DNA of 64,000 bases from a virus. The stretch lies in the IMG/VR virus record IMGVR_UViG_3300023116_008583, positions 26,192-90,191 of that record, one strand, 5' to 3'. The stretch's first letter is position 1. Each line of letters opens with the position of its first letter. A program made the position numbers and the translations under genes. Below are positions 33,054-44,162 of the stretch, one piece after another. A model generated the notes under the pieces. That model worked only from the letters and a program-made list of their open reading frames with translations, made no database searches and was not told the origin of the DNA.

Positions 33054-33404
33054 ATGTCTAACAAGAGAAATAACTGGGTGCCAGAGATCATGTATGAGGA
33101 ATCTGCAGAAGGAGTTGCCAGCAACTTTCCTTTTATTCAAGTTCCCAAAGATGAGACGATGCCATCCCTTCTTTACATCTTTGAATCCCAAGATACGGGA
33201 GAAGTTGAACCGGGTGCCGATGGTGAAGAACTCCCTGTTTTTGAGTGGGACATGCACCAGTACGCAGACATGGCTGTTCTTAAGTCCAATCTTCGCCCAG
33301 AGCTTTACGATGAAGTTCGAGTTTCCCTAGGTTTGCAACCCATGGCAGAGGCCATCGCAGCAGGCCAGCAAATTACCCAGAACGTAAAAACTAACTTGGA
33401 GTAA
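33054..33404 (+). CDS. Hypothetical conserved-type phage protein, 116 aa
   Basis: ATG 33054 behind GAGGAG. NNWVPEIMYEE, then FPFIQVPKDETMPSLLYIFE and HQYADMAVLK look like a small phage protein family I recall from T4-like phages, function unknown. Confidence 0.55.
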   Translation: MSNKRNNWVPEIMYEESAEGVASNFPFIQVPKDETMPSLLYIFESQDTGEVEPGADGEELPVFEWDMHQYADMAVLKSNLRPELYDEVRVSLGLQPMAEAIAAGQQITQNVKTNLE

Positions 33405-33407
33405 ACC

Positions 33408-34166
33408 TTGTACATCACCAGAGACGACATTAAAAAGACGCTTACCTCTATGGTCAATTTTTACGGAGACTTAAAGGGAAGCTTTGATAAGTTTGGTATG
33501 GATCTTGAGTCTAACTTAGGCAGAAGAAACATCTTCATGTCGATGGCTCAAGAGGAGTTTCTTGCGAGGACATTGCAAGAGAAGTACGTTAATGTCGTTT
33601 CAGACGGTGCTCCTGGAATGCCCGATGTTTATATTGGTGACATTGACAAGGAGATCGAGTGCAAGCTGACAACAGTAAACAAGTCAGGAGCAATCAGCTT
33701 TCAGTCGGATTATGAGACTCTTTTGCAAAAGGAATCTCTCGACTATTTGTACTTTATTGCTTCTCCCAGTTTTGATAAGTTCACTGTTCTGCTTTTCGAG
33801 GGATTGACAGTTGATGACTTCAGGCCCCTTTCCCCGGGGTCCCGCGGAAAGGTTGCCATGAAGAAACATGAAGGCATGAAGAAGTGCACGGTTCTCTGGG
33901 GCGGGGTGATCAACAAGAACGAGCTCGAGATTCAAAAGATCGACAGTCTCACACAAGCCGCCCGAGACAAGTTCGACACGATCACGGAAGAAGTCACAAC
34001 CAGGGCCAAGACCACCACTGCCCCGGCTCAACTTGATAAACTTAACAAACGGATCGAACAGGAGCACGGGATCTTACGTCGAAAGCTGGACCGCCTCTTG
34101 AAGAGGAAGCAGTACTGGCTCACCGACCCAGGAAAGTACTCGTTCGATCTGCACAGCGTGGTATAA
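33408..34166 (+). CDS. Restriction-type PD-(D/E)XK nuclease candidate
   Basis: 252 aa, TTG start. The catalytic layout is clear: GMPDVYIGDIDKEIECKLTT with P72-D73 and E84-x-K86, then SFQSDYETL. The last 70 residues are basic and helical (KLDRLLKRKQYW), perhaps for DNA binding. It resembles type II restriction enzymes. No adjacent methyltransferase is seen, so it more likely cuts host or competitor DNA, or the phage DNA is protected by base modification. Confidence 0.6.
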   Translation: MYITRDDIKKTLTSMVNFYGDLKGSFDKFGMDLESNLGRRNIFMSMAQEEFLARTLQEKYVNVVSDGAPGMPDVYIGDIDKEIECKLTTVNKSGAISFQSDYETLLQKESLDYLYFIASPSFDKFTVLLFEGLTVDDFRPLSPGSRGKVAMKKHEGMKKCTVLWGGVINKNELEIQKIDSLTQAARDKFDTITEEVTTRAKTTTAPAQLDKLNKRIEQEHGILRRKLDRLLKRKQYWLTDPGKYSFDLHSVV

Positions 34167-34182
34167 ATCATTTGCTGTGTCA

Positions 34183-34190
34183 TACTTAAT
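34183..34190 (+). promoter_or_regulatory. TACTTAAT box (late-promoter-like)
   Basis: 44 bp before the ATG at 34235. TATAAATC at 34162-34169 is a second candidate. ACACATCTTTTGTGT just downstream is a small inverted repeat before the AAGGAG. Confidence 0.35.
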
Positions 34191-34234
34191 AACGTTTGAC
34201 AACACATCTTTTGTGTACACAAGGAGATTTTAAG

Positions 34235-34738
34235 ATGGATTTTAGCGCAAACAGATTAGCAGCTCTCGCTGGATTGGCTTCCTCCGAAGTTCGTCACGAG
34301 ATCGTCCGTGAGCAAGCAGAGGCACTCAATGAGTCCGCTCAAGCTCGCCAAGCAGACCAGAACGAGTCCGAGGTTCGCCAGGCAGTTCGTCGCACCATTC
34401 GCAAGATGATCGCAGAAGGTGCTTTGGACCTGGATGAGTTCACAGGTGGTTCCGTTCGTCTGATGGAAGAAGAAGAAGACATGGACGAGGGTGCAGACAC
34501 CCACATGTCCTCACCGCTTCCTGAAGAAGAAGAGCAGCCAGGTGATGTTCTCGAAGAAGAGGACATGGAAGAATCTAGCTGCGGGACAATGGAAGAAGAA
34601 GAGATGATGGAAGAGGGCGACTACGACATGGAAGAAGGCATGCACGGCGACATGGAAGAGGGAACTCTCTATGAGATGGACGGCGAGCTTCACATGAAGA
34701 TGGGTGACAAGACCTTTAAGCTTGTTCCTGCTGAGTAA
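34235..34738 (+). CDS. Met/Glu-rich acidic protein with targeting-like motifs, 167 aa
   Basis: ATG 34235 is chosen for AAGGAG upstream. Opens DFSANRLAALAGLASSEV, then AEALNES and VRQAVRRTIRKMIAEGAL (two copies of the recurring signal). From residue ~75 the chain is repeats of Glu, Met and Asp, then a small folded end (YEMDGELHMKMGDKTFKLV). Such acidic proteins occur as scaffold-core or packaged proteins of large phages. No known family. Confidence 0.55.
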   Translation: MDFSANRLAALAGLASSEVRHEIVREQAEALNESAQARQADQNESEVRQAVRRTIRKMIAEGALDLDEFTGGSVRLMEEEEDMDEGADTHMSSPLPEEEEQPGDVLEEEDMEESSCGTMEEEEMMEEGDYDMEEGMHGDMEEGTLYEMDGELHMKMGDKTFKLVPAE

Positions 34739-34784
34739 ACATCTGATTCTTTACTGATTATAGTATTGGGTAAGGAGTCGCCAA

Positions 34785-34976
34785 ATGCGTCTACACCCAA
34801 CTACTGTAAAAAGACTGCTAAAAATCTACGAAACCTACGGAGGTCATCGCGAGGAGACCAAGCTCTTGGAGGAGCTCTCCCGCCTTGATCTTTCCGTGTA
34901 TCAGCAGACTCAAGGTCGCCAGGACAACGTCCTGGTGTGCACTGATGAGCTGAACGAGGCGCTTCGTGGAAGGTAG
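34785..34976 (+). CDS. Hypothetical protein, 63 aa
   Basis: Basic-acidic helical miniprotein with AAGGAG upstream, overlapping the next start by 11 nt. Function unknown. Confidence 0.5.
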   Translation: MRLHPTTVKRLLKIYETYGGHREETKLLEELSRLDLSVYQQTQGRQDNVLVCTDELNEALRGR

Positions 34977-35385
34977 AAGATACGAGGTCGGCCAAGCCCT
35001 TTACGTGGTGATGGTCGATAAACTCAAGATCGTTCCTGTTCTCGTTGCCGAAGAAGTCGTGAGAAAGACTTTGCAAGGCGAGGAAGTGACTTATCTTGTG
35101 TGCCACAAGGAAGCCTCTGATCCGATCGATCTGAGGCGCCTGAAAGGTGACGTCTACGAGGATCTCGAAGAAGTGAAAACACTTCTGGTGGACAACGTGA
35201 CACGAAACATCACGAACATGTGTGATCAAGTTGACTCTCGCTCGAAGGAACTGAAACAGAACCTGTTCGGCGGCTCCCTCGATCGAGTTGTCACTCGAGA
35301 CGTTTCCGTCGATCAACCTGAAGTGATCGAAGAAGATAACGTGTTCGTCTTGGAAGATGGCACTCGCGCTCGAGTAAAATTTTAA
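34966..35385 (+). CDS. Hypothetical protein, 139 aa
   Basis: GTG start inside the previous gene. The N-terminal half YEVGQALYVVMVDKLKIVPV suggests a small beta-barrel; the rest is charged. Function unknown. Confidence 0.5.
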   Translation: MEGRRYEVGQALYVVMVDKLKIVPVLVAEEVVRKTLQGEEVTYLVCHKEASDPIDLRRLKGDVYEDLEEVKTLLVDNVTRNITNMCDQVDSRSKELKQNLFGGSLDRVVTRDVSVDQPEVIEEDNVFVLEDGTRARVKF

Positions 35386-35421
35386 TTCGTACCATACGTA
35401 GTCATGTAATCGGAGATTTAC

Positions 35422-38019
35422 ATGCTCATTGAAGATTTTACTGATCTTGCCGCATCAGCTTTGCAAGCTGCTTCGAAGTTATCGAAAAAATTAGATCATC
35501 CACAGCCCTATCCGGAGCACCTGCTAGTCTGCATGCTCCAGCAGGAAGACAGTCCAGTCAGGTCTATTCTCGCAAAGCTATCAATCGATCGGGAAGACCT
35601 AAGAAGAAAACTTAATGAACATCTGACAAAGATGAAGAAGATGCCTAGCCAAAATGCGCATGAGGACACTCTCACAGTTTCTCCCCGCTTGCTTCGTGTT
35701 CTCGATCGAGCTCAACTCGAAGCGAAGGCGAAGGGCGATGCGTTCGCTAGCTCCTCCATCTTGTTTCTCCAGATGTTCTCTGAGCCCGCAGATTCTCAGC
35801 CTGCTCACAGGTACTTGCTTGAAGCCGGTGTCACGAAGGAAGCAGTTGAGAAAGAGATAGAGATCCAGCGCCAAGGCAAGAAAGTTGAGAATCGCCGAGA
35901 AGGAAGATCTTTAAAGCTTCTCTTTCAGTCAGGTAGAGAGCTGGTCTCTGAAGTTGCTTTGGGCAAGATCCCGCCTGTCATCGGGCGCGAAGATGAGATT
36001 AGAAGTGTTATTCGAATCTTATGCCGCCGAACGAAGAACAATCCTGTCATCATCGGCAAGCCTGGTGTTGGTAAGACAGCCATCGCTCACCTCTTAGCGC
36101 ACAGGATTCATCGTGGTGACGTTCCTTCCCATCTTGAAGGGGCTAAGTTACTGCAACTGGACGTGTCATCACTCCTGTCAGGAGCATCTCATCGAGGTGA
36201 TCTGGAAGAGAAGATGGCTTCTATCTTAGATCAAGTTGAGGAAGCTGCGATTCCCATCATCTTGTTTATAGATGAAATTCACATGATCTGCCCCTCTGAT
36301 AACTCAAGCTCTTCGATCGCTTCCGTGCTTAGACCCTACTTGGATCGAGGCGGTGTTAGAGTGTTAGGAGCAACAACAGAAGATGAGTTTAGAAACTCCA
36401 TTGAGAAAGACACAGCTCTCGAACGCCGATTCCAGACAGTCTATGTTGAGCCTCCCACAACACGTCAAACAATGGCAGTTCTCAGAGGACTTAGAGATTC
36501 TTATGAGGCGTATCACGGCTTACAAATCAGAGACGCAGCTCTAATCTCTGCTGTAGAACTAAGCGAGAGGTACGTTCCATCCAGAAACTTGCCTGACAAA
36601 GCGATTGACCTTGTCGATGAAGCGACAGCAAAAGTTCGTGCAGACAATACATCAGCACCGCCTGAGCTGGAATCTCTAAATCAAAAAGTAATGATCTTAG
36701 AGGTTGAGATCGAAAGCTTAGAGAAAGAAGTAGGTGTAGATCAGCAATTATCTGAGATGAGAAAAGAGCTTGCGGGAGCCAGAGAAAAAAGAAACGCCTT
36801 GCAAGGACAGTTCGATGCTGAAAAGGCTGCAATGGATAAATTCAAGGATGCGAAATCTAAGCTGATTGATATCGAAGCCAAGATCCAAGATGCACAAGCT
36901 GTCGGAGATGCTGTGGGCCTACAGAGATTGACAACAGTCGACAAGGTGCTAGCAACTTCAGCATTGTCTACTGCTGAGTTTGCCGTGAAATCAGCAAGGC
37001 AAAACTCTCAGATGATGAAAGATGAGATCACTCCGATGGAGATCGCTGAAGTTGTCGCCGCTTGGACTGGTATTCCTGCAGCAGATTTGAGCATGTCTGA
37101 GAAAGAGAAGCTTGCTGGCCTTGAAGGTCATCTGAATGGCACAGTGCTAGGACAGGAAAGAGCAGTCAAGGCTGTTGCTGATGCGATCGTTAGATCTCGA
37201 GCCGGCCTATCGGATGAGACCAAGCCAATCGGATCATTCTTATTCTTAGGCCCGTCAGGTGTAGGTAAGACGTGGTTGGCAAAATGCTTGGCAAAGATTA
37301 TGTTTGATGACTACGATCACGTGGTTCGAGTTGATATGTCTGAGTACGGTGATAAGCATACAGTTTCTCGAATGGTCGGTGCTCCTCCAGGATATGTCGG
37401 TTATGAGCAAGGTGGTCAGCTCACAGAAGCAGTTCGACGCAGACCTTACTCGATTGTTCTTCTAGATGAGATTGAGAAAGCACACACAGAAGTCTTTGAT
37501 GTTCTACTCCAACTCTTGGATGACGGCCGTCTTACCGACGGTCAAGGTCGTCTAATTGATTTTAAGAACACTGTCGTGATTATGACATCAAATATCGGTT
37601 CTCACATGCTTCTCGAGGCTCTTGAGAGAGACGGTGATATCACAGAAGAGACACGTGAAAAAGTTATGGATCTTCTCAAGTCCAAATACCGACCTGAGCT
37701 TCTAAACAGAATTGATGACATTGCTGTTTTTAATCCTCTGGCAGAAAACAACCTGTCAGGAATCGCGAAGAACGTTCTTGATGACATCGCCCGCCGCCTT
37801 AAGAAGAAAGGTATCGATGTTGAGTTTGATCCTCAGATGTACGACAAGGTTGCCAAAGAGACATACGACCCAACAGTTGGTGCTAGAGCGATTAGAAGGT
37901 GGACTCAAAAACACGTAGAAGGCGCCCTCGCCAATGCTATTATTACGGCAGGTGAAGATGCCGGTAAGTTCACAATTTCTTTAGGTGATTCGGGCGTAGA
38001 GATAAAAAATACCCAGTAG
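35422..38019 (+). CDS. clpB: ClpB-type AAA+ disaggregase
   Basis: 865 aa, matching bacterial ClpB (~857). A Clp N-terminal repeat domain (1-145) is followed by AAA1 with Walker [10 protein letters not shown] (~212) and Walker B LFIDEIH (~280), a coiled-coil middle domain of ~120 residues, and AAA2 with GPSGVGKTW (~611) and [10 protein letters not shown] (~679) plus ELLNRIDD. No ClpP-docking IGF/L loop is seen, which fits a disaggregase rather than a protease unfoldase. It normally works with DnaK/DnaJ. A DnaJ is encoded at 45631 but no DnaK here, so it may use host DnaK. Confidence 0.92.
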   Translation: MLIEDFTDLAASALQAASKLSKKLDHPQPYPEHLLVCMLQQEDSPVRSILAKLSIDREDLRRKLNEHLTKMKKMPSQNAHEDTLTVSPRLLRVLDRAQLEAKAKGDAFASSSILFLQMFSEPADSQPAHRYLLEAGVTKEAVEKEIEIQRQGKKVENRREGRSLKLLFQSGRELVSEVALGKIPPVIGREDEIRSVIRILCRRTKNNPVIIGKPGVGKTAIAHLLAHRIHRGDVPSHLEGAKLLQLDVSSLLSGASHRGDLEEKMASILDQVEEAAIPIILFIDEIHMICPSDNSSSSIASVLRPYLDRGGVRVLGATTEDEFRNSIEKDTALERRFQTVYVEPPTTRQTMAVLRGLRDSYEAYHGLQIRDAALISAVELSERYVPSRNLPDKAIDLVDEATAKVRADNTSAPPELESLNQKVMILEVEIESLEKEVGVDQQLSEMRKELAGAREKRNALQGQFDAEKAAMDKFKDAKSKLIDIEAKIQDAQAVGDAVGLQRLTTVDKVLATSALSTAEFAVKSARQNSQMMKDEITPMEIAEVVAAWTGIPAADLSMSEKEKLAGLEGHLNGTVLGQERAVKAVADAIVRSRAGLSDETKPIGSFLFLGPSGVGKTWLAKCLAKIMFDDYDHVVRVDMSEYGDKHTVSRMVGAPPGYVGYEQGGQLTEAVRRRPYSIVLLDEIEKAHTEVFDVLLQLLDDGRLTDGQGRLIDFKNTVVIMTSNIGSHMLLEALERDGDITEETREKVMDLLKSKYRPELLNRIDDIAVFNPLAENNLSGIAKNVLDDIARRLKKKGIDVEFDPQMYDKVAKETYDPTVGARAIRRWTQKHVEGALANAIITAGEDAGKFTISLGDSGVEIKNTQ

Positions 38020-38024
38020 CAGAA

Positions 38025-38032
38025 TATTTAAT
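38025..38032 (+). promoter_or_regulatory. TATTTAAT box (late-promoter-like)
   Basis: 14 bp before the ATG at 38047, with CGGAG 2 bp after the box. The shortest spacing in this class. Confidence 0.4.
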
Positions 38033-38046
38033 ATCGGAGCGTCCAA

Positions 38047-38394
38047 ATGAAAGACCTAGTTAGAAACATTGTAAGACATGAGATTAATGAGCAGGCTTCT
38101 CGTAGAACTGTTATTAATCCACCGTCTAAAACTTATATTCTGGTCTATGATAACTCCTATCTTCTAAACAACCTCCTTACTCGCATTCGTGTGATGGAAG
38201 GGGTATCGACTGTGTATCAGAGAGATGCTATTAAGAAGGTCGGTAATCGATCAAAGGTACCAGTTGAGATATCTTACTTGCCTGTTGAGGGTTCTGGTGG
38301 AGACGCAGCTTTTGTTGAGGAGCTCTTGAAAAAAGTGAGAAATCTTAAGGGTGTTGTTCGCCTAGAGAAGCCTGTTTCCGCACCTCAAAACTAA
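38047..38394 (+). CDS. Hypothetical protein with N-terminal helix motif, 115 aa
   Basis: Opens KDLVRNIVRHEINEQ, a close match to the recurring helix plus NE ending. The remainder (TYILVYDNSYLLNNLLTRIR, PVEISYLPVEG) has a beta-alpha-beta pattern like ferredoxin-like folds. Possibly packaged; function unknown. Confidence 0.5.
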   Translation: MKDLVRNIVRHEINEQASRRTVINPPSKTYILVYDNSYLLNNLLTRIRVMEGVSTVYQRDAIKKVGNRSKVPVEISYLPVEGSGGDAAFVEELLKKVRNLKGVVRLEKPVSAPQN

Positions 38395-38418
38395 AATGTA
38401 ATTTGCGCCTTTTGTGAG

Positions 38419-38424
38419 TATAAT
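38419..38424 (+). promoter_or_regulatory. TATAAT -10 box before the exonuclease gene
   Basis: GTGAGTATAATATTACC lies 18 bp before the ATG at 38443, with AGGAGG next to the start. Confidence 0.45.
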
Positions 38425-38442
38425 ATTACCACAGGAGGTAGG

Positions 38443-39282
38443 ATGAAAGTACTCATTCTCGATGGTCATAATCTCATTCACCGTGCACGAGCGGGCTACA
38501 ACCGCGGTGCACATTCAATCACGTACATGTTCTTCAGGTCTCTCCGACCGCTGATTGAAAAGATGTCGCCTGACAAGGTGTATTTTGTGCTCGAAGGTAG
38601 CCCAAAGAAAAGAATCCAGCTAGACGGCGACTATAAAGCAAATCGAAAGATCGATGAGTCTGATCCAAAGTGGGAAACCATGCAGGACTTTTTCAGGCAA
38701 AAAGATGAGTGCGTAGAGTTGCTCTATCAGGCGTTTCCTTTTACTATTGTCCGCCATCCCGATTTTGAAGCAGACGACATCATTGCTCACTACGCAAGGT
38801 TGCACAAGGAAGATGACGTCGTGATCGCCTCAGGTGATTCTGATTTCATTCAGCTGCTAACAGATGAGAACCCACAGATCAAGCTTTATCATCCAATTAA
38901 AAAAGATTTTGTTACACCTCCTGACTATGACTACTTAGAGTGGAAGGCTATTCGTGGCGATGCTACAGACAATGTGCCTGGCATTCCTCGACATGGCGAT
39001 AAGACTGCGGAAAAGATTGTGAGAGATCCTGAACTCTTTGAGAAAAAGCTTGAGGATCCTGAGTGGGAAGCACAGTTTTTGAGAAACTTAAGCTTAATTA
39101 GAATTGATGCACTTACTCAAACCGAAATCGACGGTATTCAAGTCGTTGAACCTGACCTCAACACTCAAGTTATTAAAGAAGCGTTTGAAGGTTGGGAGTT
39201 TGGTTCTGTTTTAAAAGAAAAACCCTGGAATAAGTTTATCAAGACTTTCGAGGATATCTTAGAAGGAGAAAGCTTTGCCTGA
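38443..39282 (+). CDS. 5'-3' exonuclease (FEN/RNase H-type)
   Basis: 279 aa. ILDGHNLIHRA (4-14), KANRK, FEADDIIAHY (~107), IASGDSDFIQLL (~126) and WKAIRGDATDNVPGIPRHG (~165) followed by KTAEKI are the metal-binding and helix-hairpin-helix motifs of PolA N-terminal exonucleases and T4 RNase H. It should remove RNA primers and 5' flaps at the phage fork, which the C-family polymerase cannot do itself. It overlaps the glycosylase gene by 8 nt. Confidence 0.9.
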   Translation: MKVLILDGHNLIHRARAGYNRGAHSITYMFFRSLRPLIEKMSPDKVYFVLEGSPKKRIQLDGDYKANRKIDESDPKWETMQDFFRQKDECVELLYQAFPFTIVRHPDFEADDIIAHYARLHKEDDVVIASGDSDFIQLLTDENPQIKLYHPIKKDFVTPPDYDYLEWKAIRGDATDNVPGIPRHGDKTAEKIVRDPELFEKKLEDPEWEAQFLRNLSLIRIDALTQTEIDGIQVVEPDLNTQVIKEAFEGWEFGSVLKEKPWNKFIKTFEDILEGESFA

Positions 39283-40078
39283 AGGACCAGAATGTAGAAG
39301 AATGGCATTGCAGCTTGCTGAGCAAGTTTCTAACAAGACAATAAAGTCAATAGAAATACTCACAGGCAGGTATACGAAAAAACCGATAGAGAATATTGAG
39401 AAGTTTGAAGACGACTTTCCCATAAAGATCCAAGGTGCCGGAGTCCACGGAAAGTTCATCTTTTTCCTGCTCGATAATCAGTGGAGCATCTGGAATACTC
39501 TAGGTATGACTGGATCTTGGTCTGCTGAGCAGAAAAAGCACAGCAGAGTAAAGCTTTGTTTGAATGAAGGCGATTTATATTTTAACGACCAGCGTAATTT
39601 TGGAACTCTAAAGATCGTTCAAGGCAAAGATCCTCTCGTTGAGAAGCTTAACTCGTTAGGTCCAGATCTATTAGCTGAGGAGTGCCCGAACAGGTTGTTC
39701 GCCGAGCGCCTGGCAAAAAAGCACAATAAAACTATCGCTGAAGCAATAATGGATCAATCCGTCCTGTCTGGGGTTGGAAATTACGTCAAGGCTGAAGCTC
39801 TTTATCTTGCAAAGATCAGCCCAAACAGAGTCGTCAGCGATCTAACTTCAGATGAGATAGTGCTTTTGAATAAGACTACCAGATCAGTGCTGGTGAATTC
39901 CTTTGAGTCTGGTGGTGCAACTATTAAATCTTATGCCGATTTTTACGGTGATGTCGGCACTGCCACTGATAGATTTTTGGTCTACGGTAAAAAGTTTGAT
40001 CCTAACGGAAATCCTGTCGTAAGAGAAAAAACTGCTGACGGTCGCACGACACACTGGGTTCCAAAAGTTCAAAATTAG
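39275..40078 (+). CDS. Fpg/Nei-family DNA glycosylase, zinc-less
   Basis: 267 aa, TTG start. The N-terminal catalytic PEGPE (P2, E3) is exact, VHGKF carries the conserved lysine, and LSGVGNYVKAEALY is the helix-two-turn-helix. The C-terminal zinc finger is replaced: LVYGKKFDPNGNPVVREKT then TTHWVPKVQ retains the hairpin but has none of the four cysteines, as in NEIL1-type and some viral enzymes. It excises oxidised bases and nicks the strand. Confidence 0.88.
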   Translation: MPEGPECRRMALQLAEQVSNKTIKSIEILTGRYTKKPIENIEKFEDDFPIKIQGAGVHGKFIFFLLDNQWSIWNTLGMTGSWSAEQKKHSRVKLCLNEGDLYFNDQRNFGTLKIVQGKDPLVEKLNSLGPDLLAEECPNRLFAERLAKKHNKTIAEAIMDQSVLSGVGNYVKAEALYLAKISPNRVVSDLTSDEIVLLNKTTRSVLVNSFESGGATIKSYADFYGDVGTATDRFLVYGKKFDPNGNPVVREKTADGRTTHWVPKVQN

Positions 40079-40113
40079 CATTTACTATTTGTGCTTTTTT
40101 TCATAGAATAATA

Positions 40114-40337
40114 GTGAATGTTATACCAATGCAAGAAATTTATACAGGCAGCATACTTTCATATAGGATCTTAGTTGAGGACGGTAATAAAGTCCTTAAA
40201 ATGGGAACTATAGATGCTGAAAATAAAATGTCTGATGAGACGCATGAGTTGTATGCAAAGCTTTTAGCTACAAGATATAACGTAAACTACAATAAAATTT
40301 GGATTATACCCAACAGAATATTTGAAAGAAGTATGTG

Positions 40338-40338
<1 letters not shown>
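40114..40338 (+). CDS. Hypothetical protein, 74 aa
   Basis: GTG start. Beta-rich N-terminal half (ILSYRILVEDGNKVLKMG). No SD is clear. Overlaps the next ATG by 1 nt. Function unknown. Confidence 0.45.
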
Positions 40339-42871
<2,533 letters not shown>

Positions 42872-42873
42872 TT

Positions 42874-42899
42874 ACTTCTAGGCATTCCGCCCTAGGAGT
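42874..42899 (+). promoter_or_regulatory. RNA hairpin covering the ribosome-binding site of the next gene
   Basis: ACTTCTAGG (42874-42882) pairs with CCTAGGAGT (42891-42899) around an 8-nt loop, with one G-T pair. The 3' arm contains the AGGAG that serves ATG 42901, so folding would hide it. It may be a translational switch or a mild terminator after the PMM gene; no T-run follows. Confidence 0.5.
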
Positions 42900-42900
42900 T

Positions 42901-43095
42901 ATGACAGTGAATGGATTTCTTTTGTTTTATCAAGTTGCATTAGTTTTTTTTGCATTGATGTTTGTTTTGGATATAGCTCTTATCGGAGTTTCTCCTGCAA
43001 CATATGCGTGGCCAGTTTGTTTTGCGTATTACTACATGAGATATCAAGTGGCTAAGAAGTTCTACAATTTGTCGAAAGAAAAAGAAGATGATTGA
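42901..43095 (+). CDS. Small membrane protein, 64 aa
   Basis: Two hydrophobic segments (FLLFYQVALVFFALMFVLDI and ATYAWPVCFAYYYM) and a charged C-terminal tail (KEKEDD). Its SD lies in the hairpin at 42874-42899. Function unknown. Confidence 0.55.
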   Translation: MTVNGFLLFYQVALVFFALMFVLDIALIGVSPATYAWPVCFAYYYMRYQVAKKFYNLSKEKEDD

Positions 43096-43534
43096 AGGTG
43101 TTTGGAAAACTCTTTCTGGCACTGAGGTTGATATCTCAGAAAAAATTGAAAAGTTTAGAGTTGACAAATATAACGTACATGTAGGAAGCGACTCATGCTT
43201 GTGCGGTGAGAAGTTCAGACTAATCACCACAATATGCTTCAGGGAGCCCGGCAAAGGTGTTATAGTTTTTTGGCGTGTAAAGAAGCCAAATTCACCAGAA
43301 TCACTTTATAAAAGATTGCAGATGGAAGTACTTGATTCAATTGATATTGCTTCAAAAGTTCAAGAATTATCTGGAAGAGATATAACAGTACATGTTGACA
43401 TTAATCCAGATGAGAAGTACGATTCAAATAGATTTTACGATGAAATGGTTGGTATGGTAAAAGGTTGTGGATTTAAATGCATTACTAAACCCGATGCATT
43501 TGCTTCTGCGATTGCAGACATGTACACGAGGTAA
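43088..43534 (+). CDS. RNase H-like YkuK/DUF458 family protein
   Basis: 148 aa. NVHVGSDSCLCG (29-40) gives the first acidic strand, TTICFREPGKG follows, HVDINPD the second, and the end CGFKCITKPDAFASAIADMY carries the final acidic residue. This pattern matches the YkuK family with a ribonuclease H-like fold. Role unknown; possibly RNA degradation. Confidence 0.7.
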   Translation: MIEGVWKTLSGTEVDISEKIEKFRVDKYNVHVGSDSCLCGEKFRLITTICFREPGKGVIVFWRVKKPNSPESLYKRLQMEVLDSIDIASKVQELSGRDITVHVDINPDEKYDSNRFYDEMVGMVKGCGFKCITKPDAFASAIADMYTR

Positions 43535-43537
43535 GAT

Positions 43538-44095
43538 ATGAATGAGAAAGTTAAAGAGAAGATCGAGGGTTTTGCCAAAACTTTTGACGATGCTAAATCA
43601 ATTGTAGAAGAAAGCTTTGAAAAATCAGAAGGTGTAATTCAATCTGCTATTGACTCTAATAAATTAGCAGCCGAAACTAGAACTATTGTTGATGCTTCTA
43701 CTGAGTGGATGATTCTTGTCAAGAATGACGCATACGAAAAGGGGCGACAAGAAGGATACGCTTCTGCTTCTGAACATGTCCTTCCGGTTTTGCAGCAAAA
43801 GAAGGAGATGATAAAACAGCTTGATTCTCTGCTTAAAAAGTTTTTAGATGCTATGGGCAATGAGCTTACTGTTGCAATTGATGCGCTTGAGATGAATAGG
43901 ACTCGAATCCACGATAAGGATAAGCAAATTCAGGATCAAAAAGAGCTTCTGAATACAAGAGCCAAAGCGATTTCTTCCCTTAGGGAAGAAGTAGAAAGCC
44001 TTAAAAGAGAAAACGAAGCTCTTCAAAAGAAAGCTGAAGAAAAGCCAAAGCGTGGGCGCCCAAGAAAGAAGAAGGAAGAAGACCCTTTGGACTAA
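43538..44095 (+). CDS. Coiled-coil protein with AT-hook-like tail
   Basis: 185 aa. Residues ~80-165 are a long coiled coil (QKELLNTRAKAISSLREEV). The tail PKRGRPRKKKEE contains the GRP core of AT-hooks, which bind the minor groove of AT-rich DNA. It may bridge DNA or act in genome packaging. No known family. Confidence 0.55.
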   Translation: MNEKVKEKIEGFAKTFDDAKSIVEESFEKSEGVIQSAIDSNKLAAETRTIVDASTEWMILVKNDAYEKGRQEGYASASEHVLPVLQQKKEMIKQLDSLLKKFLDAMGNELTVAIDALEMNRTRIHDKDKQIQDQKELLNTRAKAISSLREEVESLKRENEALQKKAEEKPKRGRPRKKKEEDPLD

Positions 44096-44096
44096 A

Positions 44097-44118
44097 GGGA
44101 GAGGAGAAAACCTCTCCC
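44097..44118 (+). terminator. Strong hairpin, possible terminator
   Basis: GGGAGAGG (44097-44104) and CCTCTCCC (44111-44118) form an 8-bp GC-rich stem with loop AGAAAA, directly after the coiled-coil gene stop. No T-run follows, so it may instead stabilise or separate the transcripts of the two neighbouring genes. Confidence 0.45.
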
Positions 44119-44162
44119 GAAAGCACTTGGACAAAAATAAAAAACAAGATCTGGAACTTATA

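Noticed and set aside
34440-34700. Repeated GAAGA-rich DNA as a possible repeat array or CRISPR
   Set aside because: It is the coding of a Glu/Met-rich acidic protein; repeat units are irregular and there are no spacers. No CRISPR array is seen anywhere in the window.
35422-38019. ClpA/ClpC rather than ClpB
   Set aside because: A long coiled-coil middle domain is present and no ClpP-docking loop is visible, so ClpB fits better.
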